Of a stretch of DNA of 10,956 nucleotides, positions 1 to 6,940 are shown in pieces. Position numbers and translations under genes: made by a program. The DNA is from Methylovirgula sp. (lineage in GTDB: Bacteria; Pseudomonadota; Alphaproteobacteria; Rhizobiales; Beijerinckiaceae), in the NCBI GenBank assembly GCA_030038595.1, contig JASHSW010000051.1:1-10956 (forward strand). Reading direction: 5' to 3'. The number at the start of each line of letters is the position of its first letter. Within the stretch, counting starts at the first letter, position 1. The notes beneath the pieces were generated by a model. The model made no database searches. It was not told the DNA's origin and worked only from the letters and a program-made list of their open reading frames with translations.

Positions 1-1072
1 GCGATTCGATCGACGGCGTCGCCGAAGCGAGCACTACGGCGGCTCTGTCGATCTGGCCGCGCACCACCGCCATGTCGCGGGCGTGATAGCAAACGCCGTC
101 GTCCTGCTTATAGGCGGCGTCGTGTTCCTCATCGACGATGAGCGCGGCAAGATCCGCGAACGGCAGGAACAGCGCCGAGCGGGCGCCGGCGACGACTTTC
201 ACCGCGCCGCTCGCGACTCCTTCCCAGATGCGGGCGCGTTGGCGCGCGCTGACGGAAGAATGCCATTCGGCGGGACGCGCTCCGAACCGCGCCGCGAAGC
301 GCTCAAGAAATTGCCCGGTGAGCGCGATCTCCGGCATCAAAATCAGCGCTTGGCGGCCGGTGCGCAACGCGGCTGCGATTGCCTCGAAATAGACCTCGGT
401 CTTGCCCGAACCGGTAACGCCTTCGAGCACCGTGACGGAGAATTGGCGCGCCTCCACGGCCGCGGCGAGAGCTTCTGCGGCACGCGCCTGCTCGGCTTCG
501 AGCTGCGGCACGGCGAAGGCCGGATCGCACGGCGCGGCGACGGGTTCGGGGGGCAGCGCAACGGTAGTCAGCGTGCCCTCGTCGGCGAGCGCGTCGACGA
601 CGCTCGCCGAACAGCCGGCGAGTTCGAGGAGCGCACGCTTCTGCAACGCCAATCCGCCTTCGAGCGCGGCCAGCACGCGGGCGCGGGCCGCCGTCATGCG
701 CGCCGGCGGCGGCCCGGCACGCTTAAGCCCGACACGCGGCTGTTCCGGCACGGCATTGAACGGCGCCCTCACGCTCATGCGCAGAACCATACCGGCGGGG
801 CTCAACGTCCAGCGCGCCACCCAATCGATGAATGCGCGAAGCGGGGCGTTGAGCGGCGGAAGCTCGTAGCGCGCCGCGACCGCTTTGAGATTCGAACCCG
901 ATGTGCCGGTTCGGATCTCCCAGACGGCGCCAACTGTCTCGCGCGTACCGAGCGGCACCTCGACGAGATCGCCGGCTTCGAGGTCGAGGTCCTCCGGCAC
1001 GCGATAGGAATAGGCCTGATCGACGGCGACCGGCACGAGAACCTCGGCAATGCGACTCGCAGCCCTGCTCAT
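1..1072 (-). CDS. priA: Primosomal protein N' (PriA), replication-restart helicase, N-terminal part
   Basis: PriA is a 3'-to-5' DNA helicase of superfamily 2 that recognises stalled forks and starts reloading of the replicative helicase. Reading leftward from the ATG at 1072, 357 codons are open to the window edge, so the 3' end is missing. The N-terminus (IAEVLVPVAVDQAYSYRVP) fits the PriA 3'-DNA-binding domain. A Walker A motif GVTGSGKT lies at residues 218-225 and the DEAD-type box DEEH at 314-317, followed by HDAAYKQDDG and YHARDMAVVR, which are highly characteristic of PriA. The final residues in the window (VLASATPSIES) match the helicase motif III region. The zinc-binding cysteines and second helicase lobe lie outside. 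The start is fixed by an in-frame TAA three codons upstream. It lies 56 bases downstream of the transglutaminase-like gene on the same strand, so cotranscription is possible. Confidence 0.96.
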   Translation of the reverse strand, partial: MSRAASRIAEVLVPVAVDQAYSYRVPEDLDLEAGDLVEVPLGTRETVGAVWEIRTGTSGSNLKAVAARYELPPLNAPLRAFIDWVARWTLSPAGMVLRMSVRAPFNAVPEQPRVGLKRAGPPPARMTAARARVLAALEGGLALQKRALLELAGCSASVVDALADEGTLTTVALPPEPVAAPCDPAFAVPQLEAEQARAAEALAAAVEARQFSVTVLEGVTGSGKTEVYFEAIAAALRTGRQALILMPEIALTGQFLERFAARFGARPAEWHSSVSARQRARIWEGVASGAVKVVAGARSALFLPFADLAALIVDEEHDAAYKQDDGVCYHARDMAVVRGQIDRAAVVLASATPSIES

Positions 1073-1128
1073 GGCCGAGGCTTAGAGCATTTCGAGGCGA
1101 AGGGAAATTTGCGGAGAAATCCGCCGCC

Positions 1129-1950
1129 CTACCCGTGTTCCGGCTTGGCTTCTTCCGCCCAGACCGTGAATTTGGTGAGCGTATTCGGGCCGAAACTATG
1201 AGTGAGCGGCACATCGGCGGCATCGCGCCCTTGGGCGACGAGGATACGCCCGACCCGCGGCGCATTGTTGCGCGGATCGAAGGCATGCCAGCGGCCGCCG
1301 AGATAGACCTCGATCCAGGCGGCGAAATCCATCGCCTCGTAGGGCGGCGGCAAGCCGATGTCGGTAACATAGCCCGTGCAGTAGCGCGTCGGGATGTTGA
1401 GGCAGCGGCAAAACGCGGTGACGAGATGCGCGTAATCGCGACAGACGCCGCGGCGTTCGTTGTAGGTCTCGAACGCGGTGCGCGTCGGGCGCGAATATTC
1501 GTAGCCGAAGGTCATGCGGTCGTGCACGAAGTCGCAGATCGCCTGCACGCGCGACCAGCCGGGTTTCATATTCCCGAACAGCCGCCAGGCCTCGTTCGAC
1601 AGCGCGTCGGTTTCGCAATAGCGGCTGGCGAGCAGGAATTGCAGCGTGTCGGACGGCAATTGTTCGACGGGATGCTGCACGGCATCGGGGAAAACCTGAT
1701 CCGGGAGGCCGGAATCGCGCACGATCGTGTTGGTACGCACGGTGAAGGCGCCAGCCGGCGCGACAAGCCGGCTGCACCAATTGCCGAAACCGTCGCGGTA
1801 ATCCTCGATCGGCACGGACGGCGCGGTCGCCAGGTGGTCGGGACGTTCGAGATCCGAAAATCGCGAGAAATGCACGTTCAGCAGCGCGATCATTGGGGTC
1901 GGCTGGGGGAACTCGAAGCTGAGCTCGGATCCGACAAAGATGCGTATCAT
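1129..1950 (-). CDS. Transglutaminase-like family protein, catalytic His position replaced by Ala
   Basis: This is a 273-residue bacterial transglutaminase-like (papain-fold) protein. Visible landmarks are the family N-terminus (MIRIFVGSELSFEFPQPTPM), the nucleophile motif GVCRDYAH with Cys170, and the C-terminal block AWIEVYLGGRWHAFDPRNN followed by RVGRILVAQGRDAADV. The fold normally uses Cys-His-Asp. Asp225 is present, but the residue where the fold has His (usually HAW) is Ala210 (DFAAW). Either this member uses another His, or it is catalytically altered, or the substitution is common in its subfamily. I chose the ATG at 1950 over an upstream TTG at 1977 because the family N-terminus begins there and a purine-rich GGACGGAG precedes it. 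No signal peptide is seen, so it is probably cytoplasmic. Its substrate is unknown. It lies between secA and priA on the same strand, 155 bases after secA. Confidence 0.88.
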   Translation of the reverse strand: MIRIFVGSELSFEFPQPTPMIALLNVHFSRFSDLERPDHLATAPSVPIEDYRDGFGNWCSRLVAPAGAFTVRTNTIVRDSGLPDQVFPDAVQHPVEQLPSDTLQFLLASRYCETDALSNEAWRLFGNMKPGWSRVQAICDFVHDRMTFGYEYSRPTRTAFETYNERRGVCRDYAHLVTAFCRCLNIPTRYCTGYVTDIGLPPPYEAMDFAAWIEVYLGGRWHAFDPRNNAPRVGRILVAQGRDAADVPLTHSFGPNTLTKFTVWAEEAKPEHG

Positions 1951-2105
1951 GGCTCCGTCCGGCTGAATCCACGGCAAGGTGCTAAATCCGTGCCATAGCC
2001 CAACGGGGAGCTCGACTATGGTTTCGCTGCCGGGGCTTTAGGGGCGGCGTTCCTCTCTTGCCGTCGCCGAAGAGCCGGAGAGCGGCGATTGGACCGAAAG
2101 GCCGT

Positions 2106-4931
2106 CTATCCGATCGCGCCGTGGCAATGTTTGTATTTCTTGCCGGAGCCGCACGGACAGGGCTCGTTGCGCCCGACTTTGCCCCAGCTGGAAGGATCGC
2201 TGGCGACGCGCGCTGCGCGCCGCTCAGGCTGCGCCGCCGGCGTCGCGCCCTGCGCTTCCGGCGCGAAGCCTTCGCGGAAAGGAGCCGAGGCGGCAGGCGT
2301 GAGCGCCTCGATGAGCCTGGCGGAATTGTTCAACGCCTCGAAATTCGCCGTCTGCAGCGGCGGCGCCGGCTCGGCCGGCTCGTAGGCGACTTCGACGCGG
2401 TTCAATTGTGCAGTGGTCGTCTCGCGCAAATGCGTGATGAGTTCGTTGAAGAGCTCAAACGCTTCCGACTTGTACTCGTTCAAGGGATCGCGTTGCGCCA
2501 TGCCGCGCCAGCCGACGACCTGACGCAGATAATCGAGCGTCACGAGATGTTCGCGCCACAAATGGTCGAGCGCCTGCAGAACGATCTGCTTTTCGACGTA
2601 ACGCATGAGATCGGCGCCGTTTTTTTCGACGCGCGCCGCGTAGGCTTCGTCGGCCGCCTTCTGGATGCGCTCGCGCAGATCTTCGTCGCTGATGCCCTCT
2701 TCCTGCACCCATTCCGCGAAGGGCGGCGTAATGTTGAAACTGGTCTCGGCGGCCTGCGTCAGCGCTGCCACGTCCCATGCCTCGGGATAGGTATCGGGCG
2801 GCGCGTATTTGGCGACGATATCGTCGACCACACCCTGGCGCATGTCGCCGATCATTTCCTCGAGCGAACTCTGCGCCATCATCTCGCGGCGTTGCTCGAA
2901 CACGACCTTGCGCTGGTCGTTCATCACGTTGTCGTACTTGAGAATGTTCTTGCGGATGTCGAAATTGCGCGCTTCGACCTTTTGCTGGGCTTTCTCGAGC
3001 GCCTTGTTGATCCATGGATGGACGATCGCCTCGCCGTCCTTGAGGCCGAGCTTGACGAGCATCGAATCCATCCGGTCCGACCCGAAAATGCGCATCAGGT
3101 CGTCCTTCAACGACAGGAAGAACTTCGAGCGGCCCGGATCGCCCTGCCGGCCGGAACGGCCCCGCAATTGATTGTCGATGCGCCGGCTTTCGTGCCGTTC
3201 TGTGCCGATGATGTAGAGGCCGCCGGCCTTGACCGCGAGTTCGTGGAGATGCGCGACCTCGGCGCGGATCTCGGCCTCCTTGGCGTCGCGCTCCGGGCCT
3301 TCCGGGAGCGCGGCGCACTCCTGCGCGACGCGCATCTCGACGTTGCCGCCAAGCTGAATGTCGGTGCCGCGGCCGGCCATGTTGGTGGCAACCGTGATCG
3401 CGCCCGGCACGCCGGCTTCGGCGACGATATAGGCCTCCTGTTCGTGGAACCGCGCGTTGAGCACCGCGAACAGCTTCGACGGCTTGCCGGAGCGCGCCGC
3501 GGCGTAGAGCTTCTGCAAGGCGGTCGGCTCGGTGATATCGATGTGCCGATAGCCGCGCTTCGTCAGATATTCGGCGAGCTGCTCCGACTTCTCGATCGAG
3601 GTCGTACCGACGAGCATCGGCTGCAATTTTGCGTTGGCGGCGTCGATATTCTGAGCGATCGCTTCGAGCTTCTCTTCGTAGGTACGATAGACCTCGTCGT
3701 CCTCGTCGGTGCGCCGCACCGGCTGATTGGTCGGAATCTCGACGACGTCGAGCTTATAGATCTCGGCGAACTCATCGGCCTCGGTCGCCGCCGTGCCGGT
3801 CATGCCGGAGAGCTTGTCGTAGAGCCGAAAATAGTTTTGGAAAGTGATCGAGGCGAGGGTGGCGTTTTCGGGCTGCACCGTCACCCGCTCTTTGGCTTCG
3901 AGCGCCTGATGCAGGCCGTCCGAATAGCGCCGCCCGGGCATCATTCGACCAGTGAACTCGTCGATGATCACTACTTCGCCATTGCGGACGATGTAGTCCT
4001 TGTCGCGCTGAAACAGTTTGTGGGCGCGCAACGCCTGATTGACATGGTGCACGATCGTCACGTTGACGGAGTCGTAGAGCGAAGCATCGTTGAGCAGGCC
4101 GGTCTCGGCGAGCAGCTCCTCCATATGCTCGTTGCCGGCTTCCGTAAGGTTCACCGTGCGCTGCTTCTCGTCGAGTTCGTAGTCTTCCTTGTCGAGCCGC
4201 GGAACGAGCTTGTCGACGGAATTGTAGAGGTCCGACTTATCGTCGGAAGGGCCGGAGATGATCAGCGGCGTACGCGCCTCATCGATCAAGATCGAATCCA
4301 CTTCGTCGACGATCGCGAACTTATGCCCGCGCTGCACCATGTGGGCGAGCTCGTATTTCATATTGTCGCGCAGATAGTCGAAGCCGAACTCATTGTTGGT
4401 GCCATAGGTGATGTCGGCGGCATAGGCTTCGTGCCTCTGGTCGTCGTCCTTACCATGCACGATCGTACCGACCGTCAGGCCGAGGAAGTTATAGATGCGG
4501 CCCATCCATTCTGCGTCGCGGCGGGCGAGATAATCGTTGACGGTGACGATATGCACGCCGGTGCGCGGCAGAGCATTGAGATAGGCCGCGAGCGTCGCTA
4601 CCAGCGTCTTGCCTTCACCGGTGCGCATTTCGGCGATCGCGCCTTCGTGCAGAACCATGCCGCCGATGAGCTGGACATCGAAATGGCGCTGACCGAGCAC
4701 GCGCTTGGCGGCTTCGCGCACGGTCGCGAAGGCGGGCACGAGAAGGGTGTCGAGATCCTCGCCGGCATCGAGTTGGGCGCGGAACATGTCCGTCTGGGCG
4801 CGCAGTTCGGCATCCGTCAGCTTGGCGATCTCCGGCTCGAGCGCGTTGATGGCCGCGACCTTCGGCCGATACGTCTTCAGCCGACGATCGTTGGCCGAGC
4901 CGAAAATCTTCATTGCGACGGTGGTGAACAT
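2106..4931 (-). CDS. secA: Preprotein translocase ATPase SecA
   Basis: SecA is the ATPase motor that pushes unfolded preproteins through the SecYEG channel at the inner membrane. The predicted protein has 941 residues, near the usual 900-950. Walker A MRTGEGKT is at residues 102-109 and the Walker B/DEAD-like DEVD at 209-212, the same numbering as in E. coli SecA. The second nucleotide-binding fold carries the conserved [18 protein letters not shown] block. The C-terminus ends in the SEC-C zinc tail with Cys925, Cys927, Cys936 and His937, used to contact SecB and lipids. The ATG at 4931 has GAGAGG eight bases upstream (4940-4945). A second Met at codon 7 is a less likely start. The gene is divergent from a secreted parvulin, a plausible functional neighbour. 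A very long open frame on the opposite strand is a codon-bias shadow. Confidence 0.99.
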   Translation of the reverse strand: MFTTVAMKIFGSANDRRLKTYRPKVAAINALEPEIAKLTDAELRAQTDMFRAQLDAGEDLDTLLVPAFATVREAAKRVLGQRHFDVQLIGGMVLHEGAIAEMRTGEGKTLVATLAAYLNALPRTGVHIVTVNDYLARRDAEWMGRIYNFLGLTVGTIVHGKDDDQRHEAYAADITYGTNNEFGFDYLRDNMKYELAHMVQRGHKFAIVDEVDSILIDEARTPLIISGPSDDKSDLYNSVDKLVPRLDKEDYELDEKQRTVNLTEAGNEHMEELLAETGLLNDASLYDSVNVTIVHHVNQALRAHKLFQRDKDYIVRNGEVVIIDEFTGRMMPGRRYSDGLHQALEAKERVTVQPENATLASITFQNYFRLYDKLSGMTGTAATEADEFAEIYKLDVVEIPTNQPVRRTDEDDEVYRTYEEKLEAIAQNIDAANAKLQPMLVGTTSIEKSEQLAEYLTKRGYRHIDITEPTALQKLYAAARSGKPSKLFAVLNARFHEQEAYIVAEAGVPGAITVATNMAGRGTDIQLGGNVEMRVAQECAALPEGPERDAKEAEIRAEVAHLHELAVKAGGLYIIGTERHESRRIDNQLRGRSGRQGDPGRSKFFLSLKDDLMRIFGSDRMDSMLVKLGLKDGEAIVHPWINKALEKAQQKVEARNFDIRKNILKYDNVMNDQRKVVFEQRREMMAQSSLEEMIGDMRQGVVDDIVAKYAPPDTYPEAWDVAALTQAAETSFNITPPFAEWVQEEGISDEDLRERIQKAADEAYAARVEKNGADLMRYVEKQIVLQALDHLWREHLVTLDYLRQVVGWRGMAQRDPLNEYKSEAFELFNELITHLRETTTAQLNRVEVAYEPAEPAPPLQTANFEALNNSARLIEALTPAASAPFREGFAPEAQGATPAAQPERRAARVASDPSSWGKVGRNEPCPCGSGKKYKHCHGAIG

Positions 4932-5046
4932 TCAACAAACCTCTCGCGGCCGGTGGCGGCTCGGATCTAGCTGCGGCGCGCCGCCGAAACTGGCGAATCG
5001 CAACCCGCCTCGTTGCGCATCGTAGCCTGGAACGTGCAATGAGTGG

Positions 5047-5175
5047 GGCCGAGAGGGTTCGGCCACGCGCATTTCGGAAGAATCCCTCGCCGCGGGATGC
5101 CGTGGCTCCAACTACATGATTCCGGGCATGTTCGGACATCGGCCCCGCGCCGTGTCCCGTTTTCGTCCGAAAACG
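5047..5175 (-). promoter_or_regulatory. Hairpin-rich leader upstream of secA
   Basis: If secA is transcribed from the promoter near 5231-5258, its untranslated leader contains four inverted repeats. They are a perfect 8-base dyad with a 2-base centre (CGTTTTCG/CGAAAACG, 5158-5175), an 8-pair stem with a TCGG loop and a 2-base bulge (5124-5145), ATCCC/GGGAT (5082-5098), and GGCCGA/TCGGCC with a 6-base loop (5047-5064). I recognise no known riboswitch or leader class. The 5158-5175 dyad could equally be a protein-binding operator. Individual stems of this size are common in GC-rich DNA, so only the clustering is notable. Confidence 0.35.
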
Positions 5176-5230
5176 CCCTGGTATTGCGGCCAATTTTGCA
5201 GAAAAATCAGCCGAGCATGGACATTTCGAG

Positions 5231-5258
5231 AGATAAGAGGGGGGGGTGGCCTTGTCAA
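5231..5258 (-). promoter_or_regulatory. Sigma70-like promoter for secA
   Basis: On the minus strand there is a perfect -35 hexamer TTGACA (5258-5253). It is followed, after a 16-base spacer containing eight consecutive C, by TTATCT (5236-5231). Shifting by one base gives TATCTC with a 17-base spacer. Transcription would begin near 5224, giving secA a leader of roughly 290 bases. The hexamers are seen directly; promoter activity is inferred. Confidence 0.5.
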
Positions 5259-5291
5259 TCGAGGCAAAGTGCGCCAAGCGGCGCGACAAGG
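5250..5291 (+). promoter_or_regulatory. Nested inverted repeat upstream of the parvulin gene
   Basis: The perfect 7-base arms CCTTGTC (5250-5256) and GACAAGG (5285-5291) enclose a GC-rich hairpin GCGCC-AAGC-GGCGC (5271-5284). The two helices abut directly on the 3' side and are separated by 14 bases on the 5' side. The left arm overlaps the -35 hexamer of the proposed secA promoter. The structure ends 32 bases before the parvulin ribosome-binding site. It could be an RNA structure in the parvulin leader or an operator; the function is inferred only from position. Confidence 0.35.
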
Positions 5292-5323
5292 CACATGGAA
5301 ATTCCGTCAACCGCCCCCACCCC

Positions 5324-5330
5324 GAGGAGA
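5324..5330 (+). promoter_or_regulatory. Ribosome-binding site of the parvulin gene
   Basis: GAGGAGA sits eight bases before the ATG at 5339. This, with the signal peptide starting at that codon, rules out the earlier in-frame GTG at 5246, which lies inside the G run. Confidence 0.85.
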
Positions 5331-5338
5331 CCCGCAGC

Positions 5339-6223
5339 ATGACGACAACAAAAAAGGCGCTCGGCCTCGCCTTTATCTGCCTATCGGCGCTCTTTCTGGC
5401 GGCGCCCGCAGCGGCCGAAGTGCTCGCCACGGTGAACGGTACAGAGATCACCGACGCCGACCTCAAGATTGCCGCCGAAGACCTCGGATCGAGCATCCCG
5501 CAGCAGTTGCAGGGCAAAGCGCGCGACGCCTATCTGCTCGACTATCTCATCGACAGCGAACTCGTCGCCCAGAAGGCCGAAGCCGACAAGCTCGATCAGG
5601 ATCCGGATTTCGCCAAACGGCTTGCCTATTACCGCGGCAAAGTCTTGGCGGAGGCGCTGCTCGGCAAAGTCGCAAAAGACGCTATTACGCCGGAAAAGCT
5701 GCAGCAGGCCTATGACGCGGCGGCGAAGGCGCAAAAGCCCGAGACGGAAATTCACGCCCGCCACATTCTCGTCGATACGCAAGCCGAGGCAGAGGCGGCA
5801 CTGAAGCGGATCAAAGCCGGCGAGGATTTCGCCAAGGTCGCCAAGGAAGTCTCGAAGGACGCCGCCGATCAGGGCGGTGATCTCGGCTGGTTTACCAAAG
5901 ACCGCATGATCCCGGAGTTCGCCGACGCCGCTTTCAAACTCAATCCGGGCGAGGTATCCGAACCGGTCAAAACGCAGTTCGGCTGGCATATCATCAAGGT
6001 CGAAGGCAAGCGGCAGACGACCTTTCCGCCGTTCGATCAGGTGAAGGGGCAAGTCGAGGCGTTTGTCGCTCAACAGGCGCAGGCCGAACTCATCGAGCAA
6101 TTGCACAAGGACGCCACGATCGTGCGCAGCGACTCGGCGCCGGTGGCGCCTGCTGCGCCCGATGCGCAACCCGCCGATCAGACGCCACCCGCCAACGCGG
6201 CTCCGCCGGCCGGCAATAAGTAA
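5339..6223 (+). CDS. Secreted parvulin-type peptidyl-prolyl cis-trans isomerase (PpiC/PrsA/SurA-like)
   Basis: This 294-residue exported foldase should catalyse proline isomerisation and chaperone proteins arriving in the periplasm. Residues 1-26 form a Sec signal peptide: KK, a hydrophobic core, then APAAA before Glu27. The lone Cys14 lies inside the hydrophobic core and lacks a lipobox, so a lipoprotein is unlikely. Residues 27-135 are a helical SurA_N-like region. The PPIase domain spans about 137-224, with EIHARHILV (His139, His142), GGDLGWF and FGWHIIKVEGKR (His217), the hallmarks of the parvulin fold. The last 30 residues are a Pro/Ala-rich tail that is probably disordered. It is divergent from secA. 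From memory, a parvulin next to secA recurs in alphaproteobacteria, fitting a joint role in export and folding. The downstream gene converges, so it is probably monocistronic. Confidence 0.95.
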   Translation: MTTTKKALGLAFICLSALFLAAPAAAEVLATVNGTEITDADLKIAAEDLGSSIPQQLQGKARDAYLLDYLIDSELVAQKAEADKLDQDPDFAKRLAYYRGKVLAEALLGKVAKDAITPEKLQQAYDAAAKAQKPETEIHARHILVDTQAEAEAALKRIKAGEDFAKVAKEVSKDAADQGGDLGWFTKDRMIPEFADAAFKLNPGEVSEPVKTQFGWHIIKVEGKRQTTFPPFDQVKGQVEAFVAQQAQAELIEQLHKDATIVRSDSAPVAPAAPDAQPADQTPPANAAPPAGNK

Positions 6224-6237
6224 CCCTTCTGCCGACA

Positions 6238-6285
6238 CTCCTTCCCCGCGCGAGCCCCTCCTCGCGGGTGAGATCCGGGGAGGAG
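6238..6285. terminator. Nested stem-loop between convergent genes, possible bidirectional terminator
   Basis: The outer arms CTCCTTCCCCG (6238-6248) and CGGGGAGGAG (6276-6285) pair over 10 bases with one bulged T. Stacked directly inside on the 5' side is CGCGAG (6249-6254) pairing with CTCGCG (6261-6266) around the loop CCCCTC. No T tract follows on either strand, so classical intrinsic termination is uncertain. The element starts 15 bases after the parvulin stop codon, between two converging genes. It may instead be a copy of a dispersed intergenic palindrome of the kind common in Rhizobiales genomes. Confidence 0.4.
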
Positions 6286-6384
6286 ATTGCCTGGGCCAAC
6301 GGTTTTCGAATTTGCCGCCCCTGGATTGCGGCTCGAAGCTTGGCTTCGGAAGGGAAAGTGGACTGTTCTCCCTTACGCCGCGCT

Positions 6385-6843
6385 CTATCGCGTCTCGTAG
6401 GTGCCGACGAGTTCGGTCTCGGCGATCATATGCGCGCGCGCCGTCGCCCAGATCTGCGCTACCTTCTCGCCTTGGGGGTTGAGCTTCTCGACATTCAGCG
6501 CGGCGAGACGGAAATGATAGTGATGGACGCCATGCCCCTTCGGCGGCTGCGGTCCGTCGTAATAGGCGTCGCCGAAATCATTGATGCCTTGGCTGAGACC
6601 GCGCGAAGCGCTTCCTGCGCCTTCCGGCAATCGCATCGTAGTCGCGGGAATGTCGTAGACCGCCCAATGGTAGAACGTGCCGCGCGGCGCGTCGGGGTCG
6701 GCGATGATCAGCACGAAGCTTTTCGTGCCGGCCGGCGCATCGTGCCAGGCGAGCGGCGGGGAGAGATTATCGCCGGCGCGCGCGTATTTGCGCGGAATCG
6801 CGCCGCCGTTGCGGAACGCCGCGCTCTCAAGACTGAATTGCAT
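6385..6843 (-). CDS. YbhB/YbcL family phosphatidylethanolamine-binding (Raf kinase inhibitor-like) protein
   Basis: This is a 152-residue PEBP-fold protein. Both signature blocks are present: the ligand-pocket motif DPDAPRG at residues 49-55 followed by YHW (58-60), and the GPQPPKGHGVHHYHF block (97-111). The N-terminus (MQFSLESAAFRNGGAIPRKY) aligns with the standard cytoplasmic start of bacterial family members. The length is typical. The frame stays open to 7059, but the ATG at 6843 has GGAGG five bases upstream, and the extension would overlap a better-supported gene on the other strand, so I use 6843. No signal peptide follows from this start. Bacterial members bind small anionic or phosphate-like ligands in the crystal fold, but their biological role is largely unknown. 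Convergent with the parvulin gene, divergent from the small membrane protein. Confidence 0.93.
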   Translation of the reverse strand: MQFSLESAAFRNGGAIPRKYARAGDNLSPPLAWHDAPAGTKSFVLIIADPDAPRGTFYHWAVYDIPATTMRLPEGAGSASRGLSQGINDFGDAYYDGPQPPKGHGVHHYHFRLAALNVEKLNPQGEKVAQIWATARAHMIAETELVGTYETR

Positions 6844-6848
6844 TGCCG

Positions 6849-6853
6849 CCTCC
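6849..6853 (-). promoter_or_regulatory. Ribosome-binding site deciding the PEBP start
   Basis: A perfect GGAGG on the minus strand lies five bases upstream of the ATG at 6843, supporting the short cytoplasmic form over the longer open frame. Confidence 0.8.
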
Positions 6854-6869
6854 GTAACGTAGGCTTGGC

Positions 6870-6896
6870 CGAATGTCGCGGCTCCGGGAACATTCG
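6870..6896. promoter_or_regulatory. Dyad in the PEBP / small membrane protein divergent region
   Basis: The perfect 7-base inverted repeat CGAATGT (6870-6876) and ACATTCG (6890-6896) is separated by 13 bases. It lies in the 97-base region shared by two divergent genes, and its right arm overlaps the GGAAC element of the proposed stress promoter. The geometry suits a dimeric regulator but no regulator family is recognised. Confidence 0.3.
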
Positions 6897-6911
6897 CGGC
6901 AGTGTACGGTT
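6887..6911 (+). promoter_or_regulatory. Candidate EcfG (general stress response) promoter
   Basis: GGAAC (6887-6891) is followed by 16 bases and then GGTT (6908-6911), equivalent to GGAAC-N18-TT. Alphaproteobacterial EcfG/RpoE2/SigT sigma factors of the PhyR-NepR pathway recognise GGAAC-N16-19-(C)GTT. It points to the small membrane protein, whose ATG is 29 bases after the -10 element. A chance match cannot be excluded. Confidence 0.45.
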
Positions 6912-6940
6912 GCTGGACGAGAAGCAACGGAGCGCACATT

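Larger units (their letters stand above)
4932..5338. other. Divergent intergenic region between secA and the parvulin gene
   Basis: This is 407 bases with no convincing gene. Several weak open frames cross it, but none has a ribosome-binding site or recognisable protein. It contains the secA ribosome-binding site (4940-4945), four short inverted repeats between 5047 and 5175, a sigma70-like promoter pointing to secA (5231-5258) with an 8-base G/C run in its spacer, a nested stem at 5250-5291, and the parvulin ribosome-binding site (5324-5330). I could not locate a convincing promoter for the parvulin gene on the forward strand. Confidence 0.8.

Noticed and set aside
83-1201. Plus-strand open frame of 372 codons opposite priA
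   Set aside because: Arg/Gly-rich shadow translation without family features; the minus strand encodes clear PriA motifs.
901-1998. Plus-strand open frame of 365 codons opposite the transglutaminase-like gene and start of priA
   Set aside because: Shadow frame; it spans two genes on the opposite strand and has no ribosome-binding site or domain.
1951-2105. Possible terminator or promoter between secA and the transglutaminase-like gene
   Set aside because: Only weak stems such as CGCCG/CGGCG with long loops and no clear hexamers were seen; readthrough from secA is possible.
2058-4970. A 970-codon open frame on the plus strand opposite secA
   Set aside because: It mirrors secA almost end to end, has no recognisable domain, and reads as the reverse frame expected from GC-rich codon use. 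SecA itself is unmistakable.
4615-5517. Minus-strand 300-codon open frame crossing the secA leader
   Set aside because: It overlaps secA in another frame, is Arg/Ala-rich and has no domain; its start lies inside the parvulin gene.
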